Below are positions 34,792 to 43,832 of a stretch of 64,000 nucleotides of DNA, one piece after another (positions within the stretch are counted from its first letter, which is position 1; each line of letters starts with the position of its first letter). This DNA comes from Roseimicrobium sp. ORNL1. Its GTDB lineage: Bacteria > Verrucomicrobiota > Verrucomicrobiia > Verrucomicrobiales > Verrucomicrobiaceae. The notes under the pieces were generated by a model that saw only the letters and a list, made by a program, of their open reading frames with translations, ran no database searches and was not told the DNA's origin. A program made the translations under genes and the position numbers. The stretch lies in the NCBI RefSeq assembly GCF_011044495.1, contig NZ_CP049143.1:1240001-1304000 (forward strand), read 5' to 3'.

Positions 34792-37700
34792 ATGTTGCCT
34801 GGCATCACCAAGTTGATTAAAACCATTGCGACCACCACAGCGCTTCTGCTGTGGTGGTCTGCAGCTGTATTGATGGCTCAACAAACGACGCAGCCCTCTG
34901 CGAAGCTGGCCTTCGTGGGGGTGTGGGAGCGCTCCATGCCGCTGCTGGACCAGGCGTGTCGTGAGCATGGGGTGGCAGCGGGATTCTATTCCGCCGGTGA
35001 GTTTGCCAAGTTGGACAGCAAGGAGGCATCGGCATTTCCCGTCGTGCTTGTGCTCAACATTGATGCCTCAAGCACCTCAGCGCTTACGACGAAGCTGAAG
35101 GAGGCTCATGAGGGCAATGCCGCCCAGAAGGTGCTCTCACTCGATACACGCGACAGCCAGGTAGATCTGGAGAAGCAGGGCCTGCTGATCCAGGATCCGG
35201 CACTGCGCAGCTATTGGCGTGGGAATGGACCCACCAATGTCACCCGCATGATTGGCTACTGTGGGAAGACCTATCTTGGATTGGAGAAAGAAGTGCTGCC
35301 TCCCATCATCATTCCTGAGTTCGGTTATTATGCTCCAGGACACGAGGATGCTTTCACAGACATCGAGCACTATCGTGAATTTCAAAAGTCGAAGCAGCGC
35401 TGGAAGGATGATGTGCCCGTGGCGGTGCTTGTGATTCAGCAGTCCTTCTGGATTACCCGGGACCTGAAAGTGGTGAACGCGCAAATGGAGGCCCTTGAGC
35501 GACACGGCCTGAATCCCGTGGTCATCTTCGGCGACAGTGCGGACAAGGTGAATGGCCTCATTCGTGCGGCGAAGCCGGCGATTCTCATCGAGGACCGTCA
35601 TGGCTCGAACTGGAACAACGGGGAGTTCCTCAAGGAGCTCGACATTCCCTATCTACGGCCCGTGTCCATGCTGGCCTCTACGGTGGACGAGTGGCAGAAG
35701 AATCCGCGCGGTCTTTCCTATCAGGACGTGGGCCTCTTCATGTCGCTGCAGGAGTACTGGGGCACGATTGAGCCGATGGTTGTGGGTGGATTGCAGGCGA
35801 GCATCCAGGGATTCCGTCTGCATGAGCCCATCCCGGACCGCGTGGAGGCCTTTGCGGCACGCGCCGCGAAGCTGGTGGCCCTGCGCACGAAGAAGAATGC
35901 GGAGAAGAAGGTAGCCATCATCTATTACAACAAGGGGCTCGGGCAGGATGACCTGATGCGCGGCAGTCCCACCGGTGCGTTTCTGGATGGGCCGGAGAGT
36001 CTGGTGCGTTTCCTGCCACGCCTGCAGGCGGCGGGCTACATGATGGAGAAGCTGCCAGCCACGGCTGCGGCTTTGATAGAGGACCTGAAAAAGAGGGGGC
36101 GGAACATCGGACCCTGGGCGCAGGGCGATTTAGAAAAGCTCGCGGATGAAGGAGAGCCAGCCCTGATTCCTCTCAGAGTGTATCAGAAGTGGTTTGATAC
36201 CCGTCTCAGTGAAGAGGGACGCAAGGCAGTGGTCGACAAATATGGTCCGCCACCCGGGCGCCTCATGGTGGTGAAGCGCAATGGTGAACCGCATCTGGTA
36301 ATACCGCGCATCCAGATGGGGAATGTCATTCTCACGCCGCAACCCGAGCGCGGGCACAAGCAGGACGACAAGCTGCTGCACTCACGTGATGTGCCGCCGC
36401 CGCACTGCTATCTCGCCTTCTACTGGTGGCTGGAGGAGGAGTTCGGGGCGGATGCGATTCTGCACTGGGGCACGCATGGTTCGCTGGAACTGCTGCCGGG
36501 AAAGGAGAACGGACTCTCCAAGGATTGCTGGAGTGATGTGTGCGTCAGCAGGATGCCGGTGATCAATCTCTGGATCACGGATAACCTCGCCGAGGCCACC
36601 GTGTCGCGCCGCCGCTCCTATGCCACGCTGGTGGATCACCGCGTGCCGCCGGCGCTGACCGCAGGGCTCTCGGAGGAGTTCAAGACGCTGCATGATGACA
36701 TTCACAAGTTCAACACGCTGGAGCCTGGGTTGTTGAGGGAGGAATTTCGCAAGGGCATCAGCGAGCAAATCACACGTGAGGATATGGAGCTCGTGGCGCG
36801 TGCTCCAGAGGGCAAGAAGCCCTTCCCGGATGAAGCGATTGCGCGTGTCGATGACCATTTGCATCATCTGTATGACTCGCAGACGCCCACGAGGCTGCAC
36901 ATCCTCGGACAGCCGCCCACGGAGCAGGAGCGGCTTCCGTATCTGACTTCCATCCTTGGGTCGAGGTATCTGAAGCATCTCAGTGAGGCCGCGCCCTTCA
37001 TCAAGAACATGGAGCATGACAAGCAGATGCAGCGCGATGCGGCCGCACGATTGCTGGGGGATGCGCTCGAGGGCAAGGTGGACACCGCCATGCCGCGTAC
37101 GCCGGAGATAGAGAAGGATGTGGCCTTCGCCCGGGACGTGCAGGAGAGACTCATGAATGCGGACTCGGAGATTACCGGGCTCATCCACGCGCTGGACGGT
37201 GGCTACACGCTGCCCGGACCCGGGCCGGACCCGATTCGCAATTCCGGTTCATTGCCCACGGGACGAAACTTGTACTCGCTCAATCCGGAGGAGATACCCA
37301 ATCGCGCGGCATGGGAGGTGGGCTGCCGCTTGGTGAATGACTTGCTGCGCGATCGCAAGCCGAAGAAGATAGGCATGGACCTCACGGGCATGGAGACCAT
37401 GTGCGACTACGGCGTTATGGAGGCGCAGATTCTCTTCCTGCTGGGCGTGCGCCCCGTGTGGGACCACAACAACCTGGTGAATGACGTCGAACTCATTCCG
37501 ATGGAAGAGTTGAAGCGTCCGCGAGTGGATGTCTTCATTGCGGTGGGAGGCGATTACAAGGAAACCTTCGGCTCCCGTATGGTGCTGCTGGATAAGGCCG
37601 TGCGGCTGGCAGCGGCTGCGAAGGAGGAGAAGAATCCCGTGCGTGATGCCGTGACGGAGATGGAATCACGACTGCATCGCCGCGGATTCTCCAGCGCACG

Positions 37701-38784
37701 TGCCTCGCAGTTCTCACTGGCACGCATCTTCGGCACAAAGCCGGGAAACATGACCGGCACCCACATCCTCTATCTCGTGCCGCGCTCGGGTGTCTGGGAG
37801 AATCGGGACGAAATCACCGGCGTATACACGGACAACATGAGCTATGTGTACAGCGGTGAGGTGTGGGGTGAGAAAGTGGACGGTCTCTATGAAGAAGCCA
37901 TCCAGGGCACGGACACAGTCTTGCGCGTGTGGGCTTCCAACATGACGAGCCAGCTCACCAATCACCATTCGTACGAGTATTTCGGCGGGCTCAGCATGGC
38001 GGTGAAGAAGTTGACGGGGATCACCCCGCAGGCCTTGATTGCTGACGTACGCAGCCCTGATGGCGCTAGCATCCGCGACCTTGAGGAGGTGCTGGCCACA
38101 AACCTGCGCTCTGAGCTACTGGGCAAGAAGTGGCTGCAGGGCATGAAGAGCCATGACTACGCTGGCGCGGGCCACATCGCGGAGATGGTGAAGAACACCT
38201 TTGGCTGGTCCGTCACGCGGCCTGAGAGTATTTCCCAGCAGACGTGGACGGATATCTACGAAGTGGTGCTGAAGGACCGGCACAAGCTGGGACTGGAGGA
38301 ATGGTTCGAGAAGGTGTCACCGCATGCCAAGCAGGAGATTGCGGCCACGTTGTTGGAGGCGGCGAGGAAGGGCATGTGGCAGGCGAGTGAGGCGCAGATT
38401 GCGGATATCACGCGCATGTATGCAGACTCCATCGCGCGGCATGGGGACTCCGGCGGACTCGTGAGTGGAGGCAATGTGAAGCTCGCCAGCTATGCGGCCA
38501 AGACCTTGGTTTCCGGAGGCGTGTCCAAAGATCAGGAGCTGGCGAAAGCGATGCAGGAATCCCTCGCAAAATCCTCGGCCGCAGGAGCGGAGGAGAAGGT
38601 GGTGGGGCAGAAGCTGGAGAACGTCACCGAGCAGAAAAACAAGCAGAAGGCGGAGGAAGAGAAGGCGGCTGAGGAGCAGGCACAGGCGGCCGGGAAGCCG
38701 ACCTTCAACTGGACTTATCTCGCGGGCGCCTTCGTTCTGGCGCTGCTCATCGTGGGATTCTTCAGGAAGTCGGGCTCGGTATGA
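34792..38784 (+). CDS. Periplasmic membrane-anchored CobN/HmuS-family chelatase subunit
   Basis: A 1330-residue CobN/ChlH-superfamily protein. The signature HWGTHGSLELLPGKENGLS and AEATVSRRRSYATLVDHR is diagnostic. Unlike cytoplasmic CobN it begins with a signal-like hydrophobic helix (TALLLWWSAAVLMAQ) and ends with an Ala/Glu/Lys-rich stalk and a C-terminal transmembrane helix (AGAFVLALLIVGFF). It should therefore face the periplasm. This layout, with a TonB receptor upstream and ExbB-like and DUF2149 genes downstream, matches Bacteroidota hmuRSTU-type loci, in which HmuS is implicated in removing iron from haem. Cobalt insertion is less likely because CobS/CobT are absent. The family is certain; the haem role is inferred. 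Confidence 0.88.
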   Translation: MLPGITKLIKTIATTTALLLWWSAAVLMAQQTTQPSAKLAFVGVWERSMPLLDQACREHGVAAGFYSAGEFAKLDSKEASAFPVVLVLNIDASSTSALTTKLKEAHEGNAAQKVLSLDTRDSQVDLEKQGLLIQDPALRSYWRGNGPTNVTRMIGYCGKTYLGLEKEVLPPIIIPEFGYYAPGHEDAFTDIEHYREFQKSKQRWKDDVPVAVLVIQQSFWITRDLKVVNAQMEALERHGLNPVVIFGDSADKVNGLIRAAKPAILIEDRHGSNWNNGEFLKELDIPYLRPVSMLASTVDEWQKNPRGLSYQDVGLFMSLQEYWGTIEPMVVGGLQASIQGFRLHEPIPDRVEAFAARAAKLVALRTKKNAEKKVAIIYYNKGLGQDDLMRGSPTGAFLDGPESLVRFLPRLQAAGYMMEKLPATAAALIEDLKKRGRNIGPWAQGDLEKLADEGEPALIPLRVYQKWFDTRLSEEGRKAVVDKYGPPPGRLMVVKRNGEPHLVIPRIQMGNVILTPQPERGHKQDDKLLHSRDVPPPHCYLAFYWWLEEEFGADAILHWGTHGSLELLPGKENGLSKDCWSDVCVSRMPVINLWITDNLAEATVSRRRSYATLVDHRVPPALTAGLSEEFKTLHDDIHKFNTLEPGLLREEFRKGISEQITREDMELVARAPEGKKPFPDEAIARVDDHLHHLYDSQTPTRLHILGQPPTEQERLPYLTSILGSRYLKHLSEAAPFIKNMEHDKQMQRDAAARLLGDALEGKVDTAMPRTPEIEKDVAFARDVQERLMNADSEITGLIHALDGGYTLPGPGPDPIRNSGSLPTGRNLYSLNPEEIPNRAAWEVGCRLVNDLLRDRKPKKIGMDLTGMETMCDYGVMEAQILFLLGVRPVWDHNNLVNDVELIPMEELKRPRVDVFIAVGGDYKETFGSRMVLLDKAVRLAAAAKEEKNPVRDAVTEMESRLHRRGFSSARASQFSLARIFGTKPGNMTGTHILYLVPRSGVWENRDEITGVYTDNMSYVYSGEVWGEKVDGLYEEAIQGTDTVLRVWASNMTSQLTNHHSYEYFGGLSMAVKKLTGITPQALIADVRSPDGASIRDLEEVLATNLRSELLGKKWLQGMKSHDYAGAGHIAEMVKNTFGWSVTRPESISQQTWTDIYEVVLKDRHKLGLEEWFEKVSPHAKQEIAATLLEAARKGMWQASEAQIADITRMYADSIARHGDSGGLVSGGNVKLASYAAKTLVSGGVSKDQELAKAMQESLAKSSAAGAEEKVVGQKLENVTEQKNKQKAEEEKAAEEQAQAAGKPTFNWTYLAGAFVLALLIVGFFRKSGSV

Positions 38785-38800
38785 TGTGATGTAACAGGAT

Positions 38801-39460
38801 ATGATGGATGCCATTCAGCACGCACTTTATGTGCTCTCCAATGCCCTGCTGCTGCCCACACTGCTGGGCATCCTGGCCATGGCCGCGTGGACCATGCTGC
38901 TGCTGGGTGGCTTGGTGAGGGAGTGGTTCACCCGGCCAGCCATCAAGCGTGTGTTGCGTGAGGCTCGCCATCTCGCGAAGCAGGCACAGGCGCACGGAAA
39001 GTTGTCGGGAGGTGTGAATGACGAAGCGCTGGTCCATGCCTTGCGTGGGTGTGCCTTCGGTCTTCCTGCGCGGCTCATGGTGCTGCTGGAGCGCGATGCT
39101 CCCGGCGTGCCTGACTATGTGAAGAGTTTGGATGACCTGGAGGGAGACGTGGCTGCTTCGCTGGCACAGCTCTCCTGGCTCACGCGGGTGGCACCGATGC
39201 TGGGCCTGATGGGCACGCTCATCCCCCTGGGACCCGCGCTCACCGGGCTGGCCTCTGGAGATGTGGGGGTGCTCTCCAGCCATCTCGTGGTGGCGTTTAC
39301 GGCCACGGTGATTGGCGTGCTCATTGGTTGTTGTTCCTTCACCATGGGGCTTGTGCGGAAGCACTGGTACCAGCATGACATGGGAGAGCTGGAGTACATC
39401 TTCGCCCACGTCATCGCGAACCCGGCTTCTAACCCCACGCGCACCGGCACCCACTCATGA
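38801..39460 (+). CDS. MotA/TolQ/ExbB-family proton channel (HmuT-like)
   Basis: A 219-residue membrane protein with three main hydrophobic regions and the conserved pair LSWLTRVAPMLGLMGTLIPLGPAL and LSSHLVVAFTATVIGVLIGCCSF. It starts 16 bp after the chelatase gene and overlaps the DUF2149 gene by four bases (ATGA), indicating translational coupling. It probably forms the stator that energises the chelatase or the receptor rather than a general TonB system. Confidence 0.88.
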   Translation: MMDAIQHALYVLSNALLLPTLLGILAMAAWTMLLLGGLVREWFTRPAIKRVLREARHLAKQAQAHGKLSGGVNDEALVHALRGCAFGLPARLMVLLERDAPGVPDYVKSLDDLEGDVAASLAQLSWLTRVAPMLGLMGTLIPLGPALTGLASGDVGVLSSHLVVAFTATVIGVLIGCCSFTMGLVRKHWYQHDMGELEYIFAHVIANPASNPTRTGTHS

Positions 39461-39798
39461 GGCGGAAACGGAGAAAATGGGACGAAGGTTCCGAGGATGA
39501 TCCCGCAGCGGGCCTGCTGAATCTCTTCGATGTGTGGATTGCCTTCGCCGTGGCACTCCTGCTGGCCATCCTGAGTCACGAAGTGATGGAGCGAAGTTCT
39601 GCTGGCACCACCGCCACCGTGATCAAGAACGAAGGCACACCCGAGATGGAAATCATCAAGCGGGATGGGATGAAGATTGAGCGCTTCCGCGCGAGTCCGG
39701 AATCCCTCGGCGGCGACGGCGAGCGCCTCGGCACCGCCTACCGGTTGAAATCCGGCGAGGTGATCTATGTGCCGGAGAAGAAGAGTGCGGGGAAGTGA
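39457..39798 (+). CDS. DUF2149-family single-helix membrane protein (HmuU-like)
   Basis: A 113-residue protein with a basic N-terminus, one transmembrane helix (NLFDVWIAFAVALLLAIL) and a small periplasmic tail with GERLGTAYRLKSGEVIYVPE, typical of DUF2149. Asp25 at the start of the helix sits where ExbD/MotB have their proton-binding aspartate. The protein is therefore likely to be the ExbD-like half of the stator encoded with it. The gene overlaps the upstream channel gene by four bases. Confidence 0.82.
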   Translation: MRRKRRKWDEGSEDDPAAGLLNLFDVWIAFAVALLLAILSHEVMERSSAGTTATVIKNEGTPEMEIIKRDGMKIERFRASPESLGGDGERLGTAYRLKSGEVIYVPEKKSAGK

Positions 39799-39871
39799 GA
39801 GTGGGGTGAATGCGGTGGTGCCTCGTGGGAATGCTTGCGAGCCCGCGGCTTTGTGTGCACGATGACATGAA

Positions 39872-40600
39872 ATGAATCTCGAAATGGTCCTCTGCATCCC
39901 CGGTCCGTGGGCGGACAGGAAGGAGTTTTTACAGCGGGTGGTCGCGTTTGAACCGAAGGGTCGCTACCTCTGGGCGGGCATGGTGCTCAGGGATACGAAG
40001 ACTCAGGAACAGGTGCCCCTGGAGTTCTGTGACGCCGATGCGCGCATGACCGAATCGTTTAAGGTCGCGGGGCAGGGCAAGGTGCCGGCAGAAACGCTGG
40101 ATCGCATTCGGGAGCACCGGAGTGTGGTGTACCTGCATTTCCCGCTCGACCTGCCTGACCAGCTGGAGCGCGTGTTGAAGTACAGTGCGTTGCTGCGCGA
40201 CATGGGTGGCATCGCGGTGAAGGTGGAGAGCTGTGGGAAGGCTCACGACTGGGAGCCATGGTTCTCCCTGCTCACGGGCTCTTCGTTTCAGAAATACACG
40301 GCCGTCATCACACTGGTGGCGGACGCGGATCACTACTACTCCTGCGGCATGCACCACTTCGGCCTGCCGGATTCCGAGGTGTCTCGTGCGCTGCCGTTGA
40401 CGGATGCCGCACACTTGATGAACGTCTTCAATCACTTCCTGTTGGTCGATGAACCAACGCTCGATACTGGGCACACCTTCGGTATTGATGACGGTGCGCC
40501 ACGCTATCGGCTTACACATCACCAGGACGAGCGACATGTCCCCGAGGGGGATGACCTCTTCTGGAATCCATATGGTGTGTGGAGGCTGGATGCGGTGTGA
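39872..40600 (+). CDS. Conserved protein, possible DUF4261 family
   Basis: A 242-residue soluble protein without signal or membrane segments. SVVYLHFPLDLPDQLERVLKY, GGIAVKVESCGKAHDWEPW and YYSCGMHHFGLPDSEVS resemble DUF4261-type proteins of unknown function. It starts 73 bp after the DUF2149 gene and may be a passenger of that operon or independent. No catalytic motif can be named. Confidence 0.6.
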   Translation: MNLEMVLCIPGPWADRKEFLQRVVAFEPKGRYLWAGMVLRDTKTQEQVPLEFCDADARMTESFKVAGQGKVPAETLDRIREHRSVVYLHFPLDLPDQLERVLKYSALLRDMGGIAVKVESCGKAHDWEPWFSLLTGSSFQKYTAVITLVADADHYYSCGMHHFGLPDSEVSRALPLTDAAHLMNVFNHFLLVDEPTLDTGHTFGIDDGAPRYRLTHHQDERHVPEGDDLFWNPYGVWRLDAV

Positions 40601-40637
40601 GCCGTGAGTTGTATGGGGACCATTCGCTTCCGTCCAT

Positions 40638-41066
40638 ATGCATCGAGAAAAGCAAAACATCACCCCGCTTCACCGCCTCGCCCTCATTCTGCTGGCTATC
40701 ACGGCTGGCTGGAATCTCCTGAGTGTGGTGACGGAGCCTGCGCCGCATTGGTCATCGCGTGAGCATCTCGGTCTGGTGATTTTCGTGAGTTGCCTCTGGT
40801 CGCTCTTCATCTGGAAAGTGTGGACGCGCCCTCGCTCCTGGGGAAAAGGGGTGGGCATTGTGATGGTGTGTGTGGTCCTCCTCCATGGGTGGATGTGGTA
40901 TCGCGGCGTGCAGAATTTCAAGCGCATGGGACAGGAGCTGGAATTTGTCCCGGGGTTGGTAAAGTTCCTGCCGTATGAGGTGCTCTTCCTCACTACGGGC
41001 ATCGTTTGCCTGGTGCTGGCGAAGCAGTTGGCCGTCGGGGAAAAGGAAAAGTGCGGGGCTGAGTAG
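40638..41066 (+). CDS. Small four-helix membrane protein
   Basis: A 142-residue protein of unrecognised family. Four hydrophobic segments are visible (LALILLAITAGWNLLSVV, LGLVIFVSCLWSLFIW, GIVMVCVVLLHGWMWY, VLFLTTGIVCLVLA). It follows the preceding gene by 37 bp and ends just before the direct-repeat region. Confidence 0.6.
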   Translation: MHREKQNITPLHRLALILLAITAGWNLLSVVTEPAPHWSSREHLGLVIFVSCLWSLFIWKVWTRPRSWGKGVGIVMVCVVLLHGWMWYRGVQNFKRMGQELEFVPGLVKFLPYEVLFLTTGIVCLVLAKQLAVGEKEKCGAE

Positions 41067-41076
41067 GCGTGGCGAA

Positions 41077-41416
41077 CGTCAGGCCGGAGGCCTAACGCCC
41101 GCTGTCAGGCGGGACGCCTAACCTCCGTCGTGCTGGGTGCTGCTTTGCCCCTTTGTGATGAAAGCCTATGCAGGCAAATTCCATCCACGACGCGACCTGT
41201 GCGTCTCTGCCTCCTGTGCAACGAAAGGCCACCACGCCTTTTCACGAGCGCCATCCCTGCGACCAACCCCTCTCGCTCCTCTGCGTCCTTTGCTGCTTTG
41301 CCCCTTTGCGGTGAACCGGAGTCGTTCCTATGGCGTGAAGAGCGAGTGGTGCGCTGCTCCACCCGTCAGGCCGGAGGCCTAACGACCGCTGTCAGGCGGG
41401 ACGCCTAACCTCCGTC
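41077..41416. repeat. Pair of 53 bp direct repeats bracketing non-coding DNA
   Basis: The copies at 41077-41129 and 41364-41416 match at 52 of 53 positions. Each contains the hairpin GGCCGGAGGCC and a GTCAGGCGGGACGCC segment. A shorter direct repeat, GCTGCTTTGCCCCTTTG, occurs twice between them. The 371 bp gap between two convergent genes holds nothing else I can identify. Confidence 0.88.
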
Positions 41417-41437
41417 TCGCTGCTGCGGGCGGGCGAC

Positions 41438-42331
41438 CTACTCCCGCATCGTGATCTTGTTCACGAAGATGGTCATCTTCTGGAACTCGGGCACGGGATG
41501 CTTTTCGGGTTTCCAGCTGAAGACTTCAATGGTGGGGCGCTTCTGGTCTCCGGTGAGGATCACGGCGTTGATTTCCAGGCTGCGTTGTTCGCCTTCGGGG
41601 ACGGGAAGCTGGCGGGTTTCCACCACCATGGGGTTGTCGCCGTTTTTCAGGCCGCCAATCACCAGATGCTCCTCGGCGTTGTCCTGCACCATGGCTACGT
41701 CGAAGCCATTGACGGTAGCCTTGGTGGCGTAGCCGAAGGACGCAATCTGGAGCACGCCGATGCGGTCCGGTATCGGGCAGGCCTTGGGCACGGGGGGCAC
41801 ATCGCCGGTGGGGGCAAAGGCGGGATCGTCCAGGAAGTTGGCCTGGCCGCCATTTTTGAGGGTCGCCTGGATGGACGGCGGGGCACCGGCGAGGTTGAAG
41901 AGCCGGGTGGTGTCGAATTTCCAGCCGGTGCTTTCGCGTACAAACTTCAGGAGGAGCAGGCTCTCCGGCACTTCCGCGGGGTCCACGAGGCCCAGGTCCA
42001 CCTTGCCAAAGTATACCAGGTTGGCGGTGTTTCCCTTTTCCGCGAGACCGACGAAGCGCAGAGTCGCGATTTCCGGGGGGCGCATCGGGATGGCAAAGAG
42101 GGCGTGGGGAAACTCCTGTTTCTGGCTCACAATGAGGTTCCTGGTGGCCATCTGCCGGTGGGTGGCGGTGTTCTGCTGCCACCGGGTCAGGTCCTGCGCG
42201 ATGAGGGCCTGCTTCCAGCCACCGTAGGCGCGCTCCAGGGTCCGCCGCAGTTCCGGGTCCTGCCCCCGCAGGGCGGTGGTGCCAGCGCCGATGATGAGGG
42301 CTGCGAGGACAAGGAGGCGCAGGGGGTTCAT
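41438..42331 (-). CDS. Secreted protein of unknown function
   Basis: From the ATG at 42331 the protein is 297 residues with a clear signal peptide (LLVLAALIIGAGTTALRGQ). The mature part begins with a helical LERAYGGWKQALIAQDLTRW segment and continues as mixed alpha/beta. I recognise no family or active-site motif. It is divergent from the esterase gene, with about 200 bp between the starts. Confidence 0.65.
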   Translation of the reverse strand: MNPLRLLVLAALIIGAGTTALRGQDPELRRTLERAYGGWKQALIAQDLTRWQQNTATHRQMATRNLIVSQKQEFPHALFAIPMRPPEIATLRFVGLAEKGNTANLVYFGKVDLGLVDPAEVPESLLLLKFVRESTGWKFDTTRLFNLAGAPPSIQATLKNGGQANFLDDPAFAPTGDVPPVPKACPIPDRIGVLQIASFGYATKATVNGFDVAMVQDNAEEHLVIGGLKNGDNPMVVETRQLPVPEGEQRSLEINAVILTGDQKRPTIEVFSWKPEKHPVPEFQKMTIFVNKITMRE

Positions 42332-42532
42332 GGGAAATTCATCGTAGCAGCGCACCCGGCGGATGCAAAACGTTGCGGCGGGTCCACTCATTAAAATTGC
42401 CCATGGAACCAAAAACTGGCAGGATTGGTGCTTGTTTTCCGCACCGCCCCACCATCTCAATACTCACCCTCGTAAAAGTATTTGCCGACATTGAGAATCT
42501 CTTGATTGTCCGCGCCTGCTTTTTCCCACTAC

Positions 42533-43402
42533 ATGCTTTCCCAAGATGACAGCCTGTCCAAGCCAGCTCCGATAGATCGGAATCGTGAGCTACTGAAGAC
42601 CGCGCGCGAAGAGATCTACAAGACCGTGGGAGGAGTGAACCTCCCGGTGTACATCTGGGAACCGGAGGCCAGCAAGGCCCCTCCCTACCCGAAGAGCGTC
42701 ATTGCCTTTTTCTACAGCAGCGGTTGGGACAATGGGCAGGTGAGCCAGTTTGCGCCTCATTGTGTGTACTTTGCGTCCCGTGGCATGCTGGCCATGGCCT
42801 TCGACTACCGCGTGAGCGCGAAGCACGGCTCCACCCCGGTGGATGCCATGGCGGATGCCCGCTCGGCCTTCCGCTGGCTGCGTCTGAATGCCGTGGAGCT
42901 GGGCATCAGCCCGGGGAAAATCGTCGGAGCCGGTGGCAGTGGCGGAGCGCACATCGCAGCTGCAGCCGCCATGGTGCCCGGATTTGATGAGGCGGGTGAG
43001 GACCTGTCCATCCCGTGTGCGCCGAACGCCCTCGCCCTGTTCAATCCGGTGCTGGACACCTCGAAGAAGGGTTTCGGCTTTGACCGTTTCACCACCCCGG
43101 ACCAGGCGAAGCGCGCAAACCTCGCCGGGGCCATTGCTGCGGGATTGCCGCCCACCTTGATTTTCCACGGCACGCACGACCGCGTGGTGTCGTTTGACTC
43201 CTCCTTCGACTTCGCGAAGCGGATGAAAAAGAAGAAGAACATCTGCGAGCTGGTCATCTATGAGGGCCAGGGCCACGGGTTCTTCAATTTCAACGTGTCG
43301 TTCGATATCTACCAGGCCACGCTGAACGTCCTGGATGACTTCCTCGTTGGCCAGGGTTTCATCGAGCCCGACCCGGATGCAGGGCTGGGAGATGTGCTGT
43401 AA
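42533..43402 (+). CDS. Alpha/beta hydrolase, esterase/lipase type
   Basis: A cytoplasmic alpha/beta hydrolase of 289 residues from the ATG at 42533; an upstream TTG is less likely. The nucleophile motif is GAGGSGGAHIA, the acid is probably in HGTHDRVV and the His in GQGHGFFNF. The YSSGWDNG region sits where BD-FAE/HSL-like enzymes carry the oxyanion HGG. It resembles acetyl-xylan or feruloyl-type esterases, but the substrate is not determined. Confidence 0.82.
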   Translation: MLSQDDSLSKPAPIDRNRELLKTAREEIYKTVGGVNLPVYIWEPEASKAPPYPKSVIAFFYSSGWDNGQVSQFAPHCVYFASRGMLAMAFDYRVSAKHGSTPVDAMADARSAFRWLRLNAVELGISPGKIVGAGGSGGAHIAAAAAMVPGFDEAGEDLSIPCAPNALALFNPVLDTSKKGFGFDRFTTPDQAKRANLAGAIAAGLPPTLIFHGTHDRVVSFDSSFDFAKRMKKKKNICELVIYEGQGHGFFNFNVSFDIYQATLNVLDDFLVGQGFIEPDPDAGLGDVL

Positions 43403-43490
43403 GGTAAGGAGCTGCGGCTGAGGGAATATGATACTTGGCAGCAGCTCAGGCTCTCGTGACAACGTAAGGCGCGTCGCCGGGCATTTCAAA

Positions 43491-43649
43491 AGGAGCGCGG
43501 ACACTTTTGTCCGCCACTCCTGACACACTACCCTCTTTTATCTGGCAGGTAAGGCCACCTTCCACCAGCTGCTCCAGAGGCGTCGCCGGTCGCTTCCACC
43601 TTGAGGGAGGTCGCTGCACGTCAGAAGGCGGACAAGACTGTCCACGCTC
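43491..43649. repeat. Family B inverted-repeat element, copy 3 (inverted)
   Basis: Arms at 43491-43514 and 43626-43649 pair over 24 bases with two or three mismatches. The interior is the reverse complement of that in copies 1 and 2 (AGCTGCTCCAGAGGCGTC). It lies in the 430 bp gap between the esterase gene and the LURP-one gene; the rest of that gap has no recognisable feature. Confidence 0.85.
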
Positions 43650-43832
43650 CATTCGTAGGTCGTTGCTCCGCGACTAAGCTTTCGAGCAGCCACAGGCTCA
43701 ATGAAACGCTCTGGCCGCCCGTTTCGCGCTCACCCTGAAGGGGCACCGGTGGGAATGCTACCCCACCTTCCGGCCAAGGGATTGCGCAACAGCTGCTTGC
43801 GCCGTGCCGGGAACCGTCCAACATCCCGCCCC

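Noticed and set aside
34792-38784. Aerobic cobaltochelatase CobN for cobalamin synthesis
   Set aside because: Signal peptide and C-terminal anchor place it in the periplasm. No CobS, CobT or other cob genes are nearby, and the neighbours match hmu-type uptake.
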